DNA of 64,000 bases from Haemophilus parainfluenzae (GTDB lineage: Bacteria > Pseudomonadota > Gammaproteobacteria > Enterobacterales > Pasteurellaceae), in the NCBI RefSeq assembly GCF_014931395.1, contig NZ_CP063120.1:1161501-1225500 (forward strand). The letters are read 5' to 3'. The notes under the pieces were generated by a model, which saw nothing but the letters and a program-made list of their open reading frames with translations, did not search any database and had not been told where the DNA came from. A program made the translations under genes and the position numbers. Positions within the stretch are counted from its first letter, which is position 1. Each line of letters opens with the position of its first letter. This document shows, one piece after another, positions 16,395 through 24,530 of this stretch.

Positions 16395-17696
16395 ATGAGT
16401 GAAGAAAAAGCAAAAATACTCAAGATTGATGATGTATTCAAATTAAATTTGAGTATTCCAGATTATCAAAGACCATACAAATGGACTGTGAAAAATGTTC
16501 AGCAACTTATAGATGATTTGCTTACGCATTTCCGTGATAGCAAAGTTTATCGAATTGGTACAATTGTTTTATATAAAAATGGTGGCAAGTATGAAATAGT
16601 TGATGGGCAACAGAGACTTACTACATTATCGTTAGTGCTTCATAAATTAGGTAGGAAAGATATTTTATTTTTGAAGGAAGAATTAAGTCATAGTATTAGT
16701 AAATTTAATATTATAGAGAATTATAAATTTATTAATGGCTATAAATTTCCTTTAGGATTTGAGGAGTACATCTTAAAAATATGCGAAATGGTTCGTATTG
16801 AACTTGATGATTTAGATGAGGCTTTTCAGTTTTTTGATTCACAAAATGCAAGAGGAAAACCTCTTCAATCATATGATCTCTTAAAGGCATACCATTTAAG
16901 AGAGATGAGAAACAAGCCAGACCAAATTATTCATCAGTGTGTTGAATGCTGGGAAAGAGCAGCAATGTCTGATGATATTAATAATTTAAATAAAATTATT
17001 AACTTTATTCTATTTAGATTGCGCCGTTGGCATTATCAAGAACATGCTGAAGTATTTTCGGCTAATGAATTGGATACATTTAAAGGTGTTAGTGAAAATG
17101 TTGAATACCCTTATTTGAATGGTGTTTTAGCTACAAATGCGATACAAAAAATGTCTGCAGAGAATCCTTTCTTATATCGTTCAATATCTCCATTTCAAGC
17201 TAATCAAAGATTAGTTAATGGAAAGTATTTTTTTGATTATATTCAACATTATTCTGTTATCTATGAGCAGTTATTTAGAAAAGAGACTGGTTTTCTAGAA
17301 CGGTTTAATGAAATTAATGGTATTGATTTGGAAACTGGTTTAATAAGCTTTTTAAATAATTATGAACATAGTGATCGAGTTGGTGATAAATTCCTTAGAA
17401 ATTTATTTGAATGTACACTTTTATTCTATTTTGATAAGTTTGGAGATAATAATTTTTCTGAGTTTATGACAAAAGCTTTTCTTTGGGTTTATCGTCTTCG
17501 TTTTGAATATCAACGTATTAGTTTTAAAACAATAGAAGATGCGGCCCACGATAGTAATGGATTTCTATCTTACATTGAAAAATCTATTACACCAGTACAA
17601 GTTCTGCGATTTATTCCAAAATTAGATGGAGTTAGATTTGATAATGTAGATAGAAAAATAAAAGAAATTTTTGGAGTTAGAGATGAGAAAAAATAA
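16395..17696 (+). CDS. DUF262 (ParB/Srx-like) protein, no nuclease domain seen
   Basis: A 433-residue DUF262 protein. The N-terminal SIPDYQRPYKW (residues 20-30) and Asp70-Gly-Gln-Gln-Arg74 are the hallmark DUF262 motifs; in GmrS-type proteins DGQQR is linked to nucleotide binding/hydrolysis. A second motif, FQFFDSQNARGKPLQSYDLLKAYHLRE, is near residues 144-170. I see no HNH (DUF1524) motif at the C-terminus. It lies 37 bp after the PP2C gene and overlaps the next DUF262 gene by 14 bp, suggesting a heteromeric pair. AT-rich; no uptake core seen. Confidence 0.85.
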   Translation: MSEEKAKILKIDDVFKLNLSIPDYQRPYKWTVKNVQQLIDDLLTHFRDSKVYRIGTIVLYKNGGKYEIVDGQQRLTTLSLVLHKLGRKDILFLKEELSHSISKFNIIENYKFINGYKFPLGFEEYILKICEMVRIELDDLDEAFQFFDSQNARGKPLQSYDLLKAYHLREMRNKPDQIIHQCVECWERAAMSDDINNLNKIINFILFRLRRWHYQEHAEVFSANELDTFKGVSENVEYPYLNGVLATNAIQKMSAENPFLYRSISPFQANQRLVNGKYFFDYIQHYSVIYEQLFRKETGFLERFNEINGIDLETGLISFLNNYEHSDRVGDKFLRNLFECTLLFYFDKFGDNNFSEFMTKAFLWVYRLRFEYQRISFKTIEDAAHDSNGFLSYIEKSITPVQVLRFIPKLDGVRFDNVDRKIKEIFGVRDEKK

Positions 17697-19611
17697 TAAT
17701 TATGTAAAACCGTTAAAGATAAATGAACTCTTAGATAACGATAAATATATTATTCCTATTTATCAACGTAATTATGCATGGGAAGATAAAGAGATTAGCC
17801 TTCTTATTCAAGATCTTGGTAATGCTTGCCAAAAATCTAAAGAAAATTATTATATTGGTAGTTTAGTCGTCTATAAAAGAGAAAATGGAGATTTTGAGGT
17901 TATAGATGGTCAGCAGCGATTAACTACTCTAACGTTGATTATGTACTATTTGTGCAAGAATTATTTACACGAGACTAATTTCGCTAGAAATGTATACTTC
18001 GAGCATAGAAAGGATTCTGATTTGGCTTTGGAATATTTAGAATCAGATAATATTCCTTTTATATTTAAAAATGCTTTAAAATTAATTAAAAAACATTGGG
18101 AAATAGCAGTAAAAGCTACTGAGCGAAAAGAAAGAGACTTAGCCTATTTTCTGCTTGAAAAAGTTGAAATTATTAGAACAGAAGTACCTAAGGATACAGA
18201 TCTCAATCATTATTTTGAGATTATGAATATACGAGGAGAGCAATTGGAGAAACATGAAATTCTTAAAGCTCGTTTATTGGAGATTTTACCTGAAGGAATC
18301 CAACGTTCTGTTTTTGCCCAGATTTGGGATGCCTGTTCTGACATGAGTCGGTATGCTTTAATTGGAATAGAATCAGGTCTTAGAAGTAATATTTTTGGTA
18401 AAGATTGGCAGGGCATTCCGAAATTATTTAACGACATTATTCAAGATTATAAGATTAATGTTGAAAATACTAATAAAAAGGTAAAGGTTCAACAAGATGC
18501 AGATAGTACAGGAGGCCAATTATCGATTCTTGATTTAATTGATAAATCTAACGAGCAAATCGTTCAACCTATACAAAATAACGAATTTTCTGAAGGTAGC
18601 TTTAACTCTGTTATTGACTTTCCTAACTTCTTGATGCATGTATTAAGAATTTATTTAGAACTGCGTTGTGATGACAGTAGATTTAAAGATGTTTCTTTAG
18701 ATGAAAGAGAACTATTAAATTCATTTGGTAAAGACTGGAGCAAAGAAAATGTTATTGACTTTATTGATACATTGTTATCTTGCAGATATTTATTTGATAA
18801 ATATGTTATTAAATCAAGCACATTACGTTCAGAAGATGAGCATTGGTCTTTATGGAAGATTGTAAAAGGAAGTTCAAATAATTATTACTATAAAAATACT
18901 TTTGGTGGTGATAATAATGAATCGAATGACACTGAAAGTAATGAGCAAACAAAAACTGCAATAATGTTACTTTCAATGTTTCATGTTTCTAATCCATCTC
19001 GTATTTATAAAAACTGGCTATATGCAGTGCTACGAGCATTATATACGCATAGGGAGAAAATTAGATTTAATAGTTATATAAGATTTTTAGAGAAATTATG
19101 CGATAACTTCTATTTTGGTAATAATTGCCAAGAAAAAGATATTACCGATATTATCTTAGGAGAAGAGAAAATTAATTTTTATTCAAATAATAAAAAATGG
19201 AATGATGGAGTTCTGGTTCCTAACTTTGTATTTAATCGATTAGATTACCAACTATGGAAAAAGTATAAAGAAAAGTACCCTAAGTTTCGATTTACTTTTA
19301 GAAGTTCTGTTGAGCATCATTATCCCCAACATCCATCTGAAGAATATGGATTAGAGAGATTAGAGAAAAAGATTCTAGATAATTTTGGAAACTTATATTT
19401 GCTATCTCAAAGTAAAAATTCTCGTTTAAGCAATTTAACACCTGAAGCTAAATGTAGTTATTATAAGAATAAAAATTATGATAGCCTAAAACAGGCTTTA
19501 ATGATGGAAAAAACAAAAGAGCTTAATAATTGGAAAAACGAGGAGATATTAAAGCATGGAGAAGAAATGCTCGAAATTCTAAATCAACCTTTATCCAAAA
19601 CTGATTCTTAA
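17683..19611 (+). CDS. DUF262-DUF1524 (HNH-type) protein, GmrSD-like
   Basis: A 642-residue protein with N-terminal DUF262 (IPIYQRNYAW about residues 24-33; Asp75-Gly-Gln-Gln-Arg79) and a C-terminal HNH-like region: VEHHYPQ at 543-549, FGNLYLLS near 568-575 and KNSRLSN near 578-584. This is the order seen in type IV restriction proteins GmrSD, BrxU and SspE. ATG 17683 is preferred over TTG 17671, since TTGGAG at 17671-17676 then serves as RBS; the gene overlaps the previous one by 14 bp. It may cleave modified phage DNA; target unknown. AT-rich and free of uptake cores, unlike its neighbours. Confidence 0.86.
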   Translation: MRKNNNYVKPLKINELLDNDKYIIPIYQRNYAWEDKEISLLIQDLGNACQKSKENYYIGSLVVYKRENGDFEVIDGQQRLTTLTLIMYYLCKNYLHETNFARNVYFEHRKDSDLALEYLESDNIPFIFKNALKLIKKHWEIAVKATERKERDLAYFLLEKVEIIRTEVPKDTDLNHYFEIMNIRGEQLEKHEILKARLLEILPEGIQRSVFAQIWDACSDMSRYALIGIESGLRSNIFGKDWQGIPKLFNDIIQDYKINVENTNKKVKVQQDADSTGGQLSILDLIDKSNEQIVQPIQNNEFSEGSFNSVIDFPNFLMHVLRIYLELRCDDSRFKDVSLDERELLNSFGKDWSKENVIDFIDTLLSCRYLFDKYVIKSSTLRSEDEHWSLWKIVKGSSNNYYYKNTFGGDNNESNDTESNEQTKTAIMLLSMFHVSNPSRIYKNWLYAVLRALYTHREKIRFNSYIRFLEKLCDNFYFGNNCQEKDITDIILGEEKINFYSNNKKWNDGVLVPNFVFNRLDYQLWKKYKEKYPKFRFTFRSSVEHHYPQHPSEEYGLERLEKKILDNFGNLYLLSQSKNSRLSNLTPEAKCSYYKNKNYDSLKQALMMEKTKELNNWKNEEILKHGEEMLEILNQPLSKTDS

Positions 19612-19642
19612 CGACACCTTTTGTCGCACCCCTCATTAAAAT
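19609..19642 (+). promoter_or_regulatory. Island operator 3 plus -10 box
   Basis: TAACGACA-N4-TTGTCGC (19609-19627) contains CGACA (19612-19616) and TGTCG (19622-19626). TAAAAT (19637-19642) begins 10 nt after TTGTCG. The operator overlaps the stop codon of the DUF262-HNH gene by three bases and serves the AAA+ gene at 19675. Confidence 0.8.
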
Positions 19643-19674
19643 ACTCCTTACCAACCCAGTAAGGAGTATTTTTT
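19639..19674 (+). terminator. Terminator whose right arm is the RBS of the AAA+ gene
   Basis: A perfect 13-bp stem (19639-19651 with 19659-19671, 7-base loop) is followed by T residues and then, at once, the ATG of the next gene. The AAGGAG ribosome binding site (19661-19666) lies in the right arm. The -10 box of operator 3 overlaps the left arm, so a transcript starting there (about 19649) lacks most of that arm and leaves the RBS free, whereas read-through RNA would terminate or hide it. Confidence 0.75.
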
Positions 19675-21732
19675 ATGTCCGAATATAAATTAAATCCACC
19701 AACAGTGTCTTCTTATACTGAAAATATGATGCTTAAAGTTTTATTTGAGCATAAAGGTTTTTCTGAAGTGTTTCGGGAGAGTAGCTGGCGAAGTGATGAA
19801 ATTGCCAGTGCGTTTGGACTGCCTGAAGAATTAGAGAATGATAAAAATCTACGCACGGTTGCTCGTCGGCTTTTAAAAGCGCGGTATAAAACACTCCAAA
19901 AATCCACCGCACTTTTACCGGAGTTATGGAAACAGGCGTATGAAAATTTGGTAACGTTGGCAGAATTTTTGCAACTGAATCCCGTTGAACAGGAACTTCT
20001 CCGCTTTGCCATGCATTTACGCAGTGAAGGAGCTATGCGAGATTTGTTTGGCTACTTGCCGAAATCGGATTTGCAAAGAACGGCTGCGATCATGGCGGAT
20101 TTACTGAAGCAGCCGAAAAATCAGATTCTATCCGCCTTAAAGAAAGGCAGTAAACTCGATGCTTATGGTCTGATTGATCGCGATTATCGCCCCGATAGTG
20201 TGCATGATTATTTAGATTGGGGCGAAACCTTAGATTTTGATGAATTTGTGACACAACCATTAAACGAAAACGTCCTATTAAAATCTTGTACGGAAGTCGC
20301 TCAAGTGCCAAGTTTGGAACTGGATGATTTTGCCCATATTGCCGGCATGAAAGAGATGATGTTGACCTATTTACAACAGGCAATAAAACATCATCGGAAA
20401 GGCGTGAATCTTTTAATTTATGGCGTGCCCGGCACCGGTAAAACCGAATTTGCCGGGTTGCTTGCACAGGCATTAGGGATTTCGGCGTATAACATTACTT
20501 ATATGGATTCTGACGGAGATGTTGTGAAGGCAGAGCAACGCCTGAACTATAGTCGTCTTGCTCAAACGCTATTGAACGGGAAGCAGGCGCTTTTAATTTT
20601 TGATGAAATTGAAGATGTGTTTAACGGCTCGTTTATGGAGCGTTCTGTTGCACAAAAAAATAAAGCGTGGACAAATCAGTTGTTGGAAAACAATAACGTG
20701 CCGATGATTTGGTTATCCAATTTTGTAAACAGTATAGATGCGGCTTTTTTGCGTCGTTTTGATTTTGTATTTGAAATGCCGGATTTGCCGTTGAAAAATA
20801 AATCGGCGTTAATTTCGCAGTTGGCAGGCGGTAAATTAACGGCGGAATATGTGCAACATTTTGCCAAAGTGCGGTCACTTTCGCCGGCGATTTTAACGCG
20901 CGTGTTCAATGTGGCAAATGCGGTTGATAACGGCAAAAAAGCTTTTCCTGAGGTCTTGCTTACGCTCTTTAATGAAGCCTTACAGGCACAAGGCAAAAAG
21001 AAAATTGAGCCGTTGGTGGAAAGTAAACTGAGTTATCAGCTTGAGTGGGTTTCCTGCAATGAAAATATTCATAAAATCACCGAAGGATTAATGCGAACCA
21101 AAAAAGGCAGAATTTGTTGTTATGGTCCGCCGGGCACAGGGAAAACCGCTTGGGCAGGTTGGCTTGCCGAGCAGTTAGATATGCCGTTGTTGCTTTGCAA
21201 AGGGTCTGATTTGCTCGATCCTTATGTAGGTGGAACGGAACGAAATATTGCTGAGGCATTTGAATCAGCAAAGCGTGATAATTGTTTGTTAGTGCTGGAC
21301 GAAGTGGATACCTTCTTATTTTCTCGAGAAGGGGCAAACCGAAGCTGGGAGCGTTCACAAGTGAATGAAATGTTGACACAGATTGAACGCTTTGAGGGCT
21401 TAATGGTGGTATCGACAAATTTAATTGAGGTACTCGATCCTGCAGCCTTACGCCGTTTTGATTTAAAATTGAAGTTTGATTATTTAACACTGAAACAACG
21501 TTTAGATTTTGCTAAACAACAGGCTGAAATTTTAGGATTGCCGTTGTTATCGGAAGAGGATTTAGTTCAGATTGAATCGCTTAATCTGCTGACACCTGGA
21601 GATTTTGCTGCAGTGGCTCGTCGTCATCAATTTTCTCCTTTTCAAAAGGTGCAAGATTGGCTGAGCGCATTACAAGGTGAATGTGAAGTGAAACCAGCGT
21701 TTTCTGCAACGACAAGGCGGATAGGGTTCTGA
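19675..21732 (+). CDS. Twin AAA+ ATPase
   Basis: A 685-residue cytoplasmic protein with two AAA+ modules. Module 1: Walker A GVPGTGKT 250-257, Walker B LLIFDE 306-311, arginine pair R360-R361. Module 2: Walker A GPPGTGKT 484-491, Walker B LLVLDE 538-543, and a later LRRFD arginine motif. Residues 1-200 are alpha-helical without a recognised domain. Two-module AAA+ proteins usually form hexameric unfoldases or remodelers; the substrate here is unknown. It is a separate transcription unit of the island under the shared operator. Uptake cores occur inside the gene (about 19908 and 20868), and its GC content is higher than that of the DUF262 pair. Confidence 0.85.
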   Translation: MSEYKLNPPTVSSYTENMMLKVLFEHKGFSEVFRESSWRSDEIASAFGLPEELENDKNLRTVARRLLKARYKTLQKSTALLPELWKQAYENLVTLAEFLQLNPVEQELLRFAMHLRSEGAMRDLFGYLPKSDLQRTAAIMADLLKQPKNQILSALKKGSKLDAYGLIDRDYRPDSVHDYLDWGETLDFDEFVTQPLNENVLLKSCTEVAQVPSLELDDFAHIAGMKEMMLTYLQQAIKHHRKGVNLLIYGVPGTGKTEFAGLLAQALGISAYNITYMDSDGDVVKAEQRLNYSRLAQTLLNGKQALLIFDEIEDVFNGSFMERSVAQKNKAWTNQLLENNNVPMIWLSNFVNSIDAAFLRRFDFVFEMPDLPLKNKSALISQLAGGKLTAEYVQHFAKVRSLSPAILTRVFNVANAVDNGKKAFPEVLLTLFNEALQAQGKKKIEPLVESKLSYQLEWVSCNENIHKITEGLMRTKKGRICCYGPPGTGKTAWAGWLAEQLDMPLLLCKGSDLLDPYVGGTERNIAEAFESAKRDNCLLVLDEVDTFLFSREGANRSWERSQVNEMLTQIERFEGLMVVSTNLIEVLDPAALRRFDLKLKFDYLTLKQRLDFAKQQAEILGLPLLSEEDLVQIESLNLLTPGDFAAVARRHQFSPFQKVQDWLSALQGECEVKPAFSATTRRIGF

Positions 21733-21734
21733 TT

Positions 21735-21776
21735 AAAGCGCGGTCAAAATTCTCATTGTTTTTTGACCGCACTTTT
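21735..21776. terminator. Bidirectional terminator closing the island
   Basis: AAAGCGCGGTCAAAA (21735-21749) pairs with TTTTGACCGCACTTT (21761-21775) with one mismatch, flanked by A and T runs, between convergent genes. The right arm holds the uptake core. Confidence 0.8.
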
Positions 21777-22009
21777 TATTCTCCAGTTAGCCAACTTGCC
21801 AATAAGATAACGATAGTAAAAATAGCCAACCAAATAAGGTGAAGTTTAGTGCTTTTTCGATTAATTTCGGCATTTTTTTGGCGTCTTTGTTCGAGTTTTT
21901 GTTTGTAAATTTCAAGATCTTCTTTTTTAAAAGAGAACCCACAATTTGGACAAAATTGAGCAGATTCGCTGATTTTTTTACGACATTCAGGGCAGCGGGT
22001 GAGAGCCAT
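21776..22009 (-). CDS. Zinc-ribbon membrane protein, function unknown
   Basis: A 77-residue protein: an N-terminal zinc ribbon (CPEC at residues 6-9, CPNC at 20-23), a charged helical linker rich in Lys, Gln and Glu, and a C-terminal membrane helix (about 55-73) ending just before the stop. Common as an unnamed small protein in Pasteurellaceae; I cannot assign a function. Convergent with the AAA+ gene and divergent from the CstA gene. Confidence 0.75.
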   Translation of the reverse strand: MALTRCPECRKKISESAQFCPNCGFSFKKEDLEIYKQKLEQRRQKNAEINRKSTKLHLIWLAIFTIVILLASWLTGE

Positions 22010-22075
22010 TGATGATCCTTTATTAATTATTTTAATTTATATGCCTATTGTAAGTGAAAAAAACGGAATGATAAA

Positions 22076-22118
22076 CGTGACATGGATCACAAAATTGAAA
22101 CAATGTAAAAATTAAAAT
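22076..22118 (+). promoter_or_regulatory. CRP site and promoter of the CstA-family gene
   Basis: CGTGA-CATGGA-TCACA (22076-22091) matches the CRP consensus TGTGA-N6-TCACA at 9 of 10 positions. A -10 candidate TAAAAT (22113-22118) puts transcription start near 22125, with the CRP centre at about -41.5, the class II position. Carbon-starvation transporters are classic CRP targets. Confidence 0.7.
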
Positions 22119-22211
22119 TTTGATTTTGATGATTTTCACTTAGAATACCGCCGACGAAGTCTAGTATATGACTAAATTTCGGTATTCATTTATTCCTGAG
22201 GAGTATTTTTT

Positions 22212-23786
22212 ATGTTGTGGTTTTTCTTCTGCGTGGCGTTATTGCTAGCAGGTTATTTCATTTATAGTCGTGTAATTGAGCGCATTTTTGTGATCAATCC
22301 AAACCGTCAAACGCCAGCTTATACCATGAATGATGGCGTTGACTATATGCCAATGTCTAAAACTAAGATTTGGTTAATTCAATTATTAAACATTGCTGGT
22401 ACAGGTCCAATCTTTGGTCCGATTCTTGGTGCGTTATACGGACCAGTTGCAATGCTTTGGATTGTAGTGGGTTGTATCTTTGCTGGTGCGGTACACGATT
22501 ATTTCTGCGGAATGTTAAGTGTGCGTAATGGCGGTGCATCTATGCCTAACCTAGCAGGTAAATACTTAGGTCGTCCAGTTAAAGCATTTATTAACATCCT
22601 AGCAGTTGTACTTTTATTATTAGTGGGTGTGGTATTCGTTGCAAGTCCAGCTCAATTAATGGGTACGATTACAATGGATGTGTTCGGTGCCGCATCAGGT
22701 AGCATTTCTATTAGCAATGCGGAAGAAATCCATCAAGTAGCTGAAGCAGGTGGTATTACAGTTTGGGGTATGGATAAAGCGACAGTTATCAGTGTTTGGA
22801 CTGGTATCATCTTCATTTACTATATTCTTGCGACATTACTTCCAGTTGATAAAATCATCGGTCGTATCTACCCATTCTTCGGTGCATTATTACTCTTTAT
22901 GTCTGTAGGTATGGTATATGGTTTAGTAAGTGCAGATCTTAGCTCAGCAGATCCAATTTCTTTCTATCGTTCTGTGGACGGTATGTCTTTTGAGAAATTC
23001 TTCCAAAACTTTGAAACTCGTGCAGATTTACCATTATGGCCACTCTTGTTCTTAACTATCTCTTGTGGTGCATTATCTGGTTTCCACGCAACACAAAGCC
23101 CGCTAATGGCGCGTTGTACTGAAAACGAAAAAGAAGGGCGTTTCATTTTCTACGGTGCCATGATCGGTGAAGGTGTGATTGCATTAGTATGGTGTGCAGT
23201 TGGTTTAAGTTTCTATGATTCTTTACCAGATTTGTTAGCTGCGATTAAAGCGGGTTCGCCTTCTAAAGTGGTTTATGATTCTTCAATCCACTTCTTAGGT
23301 CTTGTTGGTGGTATTTTTGCAGTATTAGGTGTGGTTGTTCTTCCAATTACATCAGGCGATACGGCATTCCGTGCAGCACGCCTTGTTATTGCAGAATTTT
23401 TCCATTTAGAACAAAAAACCTTAGCTAAACGTTTAATTATTGCTGTGCCATTATTCGTGGTTGGTTATATCGTATCAAAAGTGGATTTCTCTATCTTATG
23501 GCGTTACTTCACTTGGGCGAACCAAACTACTGCGATGGTTATGTTATGGACTGCAGCAGCGTACTTATACCGTTATAATAAATTCCACTGGGTATGTACA
23601 ATCCCTGCGGCATTTATCAGTACTGTATGTTTTACTTATCTTGCATACAACAAAATCGGTTTCGGTTTAGACTATCAATTATCTGTTTATATCGGCTTAG
23701 GCTTAACAGTTCTTTGTTTAGTTTTATTCTTCACACAGCTTAAACCATTAGGTGATCGTGACGAAGAAGCGTATGTAAATAACTAA
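22212..23786 (+). CDS. cstA: CstA-family carbon starvation / pyruvate transporter
   Basis: A 524-residue polytopic inner-membrane protein of the CstA family (peptide/pyruvate transporters induced on carbon limitation). About a dozen or more hydrophobic segments are visible, with signature stretches such as GTGPIFGPILGALYGP (about residues 63-78) and GALSGFHATQSPLMARC (about 287-303). It is shorter than E. coli CstA (about 700 residues), as in other Pasteurellaceae. The CRP site upstream supports control by carbon status. Substrate is inferred. Start ATG preceded by GAGGAGTA. Confidence 0.88.
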   Translation: MLWFFFCVALLLAGYFIYSRVIERIFVINPNRQTPAYTMNDGVDYMPMSKTKIWLIQLLNIAGTGPIFGPILGALYGPVAMLWIVVGCIFAGAVHDYFCGMLSVRNGGASMPNLAGKYLGRPVKAFINILAVVLLLLVGVVFVASPAQLMGTITMDVFGAASGSISISNAEEIHQVAEAGGITVWGMDKATVISVWTGIIFIYYILATLLPVDKIIGRIYPFFGALLLFMSVGMVYGLVSADLSSADPISFYRSVDGMSFEKFFQNFETRADLPLWPLLFLTISCGALSGFHATQSPLMARCTENEKEGRFIFYGAMIGEGVIALVWCAVGLSFYDSLPDLLAAIKAGSPSKVVYDSSIHFLGLVGGIFAVLGVVVLPITSGDTAFRAARLVIAEFFHLEQKTLAKRLIIAVPLFVVGYIVSKVDFSILWRYFTWANQTTAMVMLWTAAAYLYRYNKFHWVCTIPAAFISTVCFTYLAYNKIGFGLDYQLSVYIGLGLTVLCLVLFFTQLKPLGDRDEEAYVNN

Positions 23787-23806
23787 TTAAATTGAGTTAA
23801 AAATTG

Positions 23807-23843
23807 AAAAACCGTTTGAGGGAAACCTTAAACGGTTTTTTTG
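23807..23843 (+). terminator. Terminator after cstA
   Basis: AAAACCGTTTGAGG pairs with CCTTAAACGGTTTT (one G-U) around GAAA, followed by T7. Uptake-independent. Confidence 0.88.
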
Positions 23844-23920
23844 TTTATTTATTGCCAAAATTTACCAATCTTTACGTTTTAATTGCTTGCAAGTTAAGGC
23901 TACAACCGATAAACTTACGC

Positions 23921-23950
23921 AAAGTGGTGAAAAGTGGAATTTTGTGGAAA
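23921..23950 (+). promoter_or_regulatory. Candidate MraZ operator (three GTGG direct repeats)
   Basis: GTGG occurs at 23924, 23934 and 23944 in the frame AAAGTGGTGA/AAAGTGGAAT/TTTGTGGAAA, exactly 10 bp apart. MraZ proteins bind short G-rich direct repeats with 10-bp periodicity upstream of their own gene, so this is probably the autoregulatory operator of the dcw cluster. Confidence 0.65.
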
Positions 23951-23994
23951 ATTCTGCCAAATTTTTACAAAAATAGACGTTTAAAGGTAGAGAA

Positions 23995-24453
23995 ATGTTT
24001 CGTGGTGCAGCAGCGGTAAATTTAGATGCGAAGGGTCGTGTAGCGATCCCTACTCGTTATCGTGCTGAAATCATGGAAAAGAACCAAGGCCAAATGGTTT
24101 GTACCGTTGATATTCGTCAGCCTTGTTTATTACTTTATCCTTTAGATGAATGGGAAAAAATCGAACAAAAACTACTTTCACTTTCCAACTTTGACCCAAA
24201 TCAACGACGCTTACAACGTGTAATGCTCGGTTATGCCACAGAATGTGAAATGGATGCGCAAGGTCGTATCTTATTAAGTGGTCCATTACGTCAACACGCA
24301 AAATTAGAAAAAGGCTTAATGTTGGTAGGGCAGTTGAATAAATTTGAAATTTGGAGTGATACCGAATGGTATGCACAAATTGATGAAGATATCGAAATTG
24401 GCTCAAGTGCTGAATTCGGAGCTTCTGAAGAACTAAAAATGCTGTCATTATAG
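23995..24453 (+). CDS. mraZ: Transcriptional regulator MraZ
   Basis: MraZ (152 residues) has two tandem AbrB-like SpoVT swapped-hairpin halves: [23 protein letters not shown] at the N-terminus and [14 protein letters not shown] near residue 80. It assembles into a ring that binds direct repeats and regulates the dcw cluster. First gene of the cluster, with candidate repeats 45 bp upstream. Length equals E. coli MraZ. Confidence 0.96.
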   Translation: MFRGAAAVNLDAKGRVAIPTRYRAEIMEKNQGQMVCTVDIRQPCLLLYPLDEWEKIEQKLLSLSNFDPNQRRLQRVMLGYATECEMDAQGRILLSGPLRQHAKLEKGLMLVGQLNKFEIWSDTEWYAQIDEDIEIGSSAEFGASEELKMLSL

Positions 24454-24474
24454 AACAGCAGCACTAGCAGGATA

Positions 24475-24492
24475 AGCGGTGCTTGCGCCGCT
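24475..24492 (+). other. Hairpin between mraZ and rsmH
   Basis: AGCGGTG-CTTG-CGCCGCT (one wobble) is followed by only scattered T. It might weakly attenuate transcription into rsmH; no stronger claim is possible. Confidence 0.35.
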
Positions 24493-24530
24493 CTATCTTC
24501 TCTTTATCGATTTTGATTTAACGTTTACTT

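Noticed and set aside
11283..19626. CGACA...TGTCG repeats as ends of transposable units
   Set aside because: They face the same way, sit at a fixed distance from -10 boxes, have no target duplications, and no transposase is present in the island.
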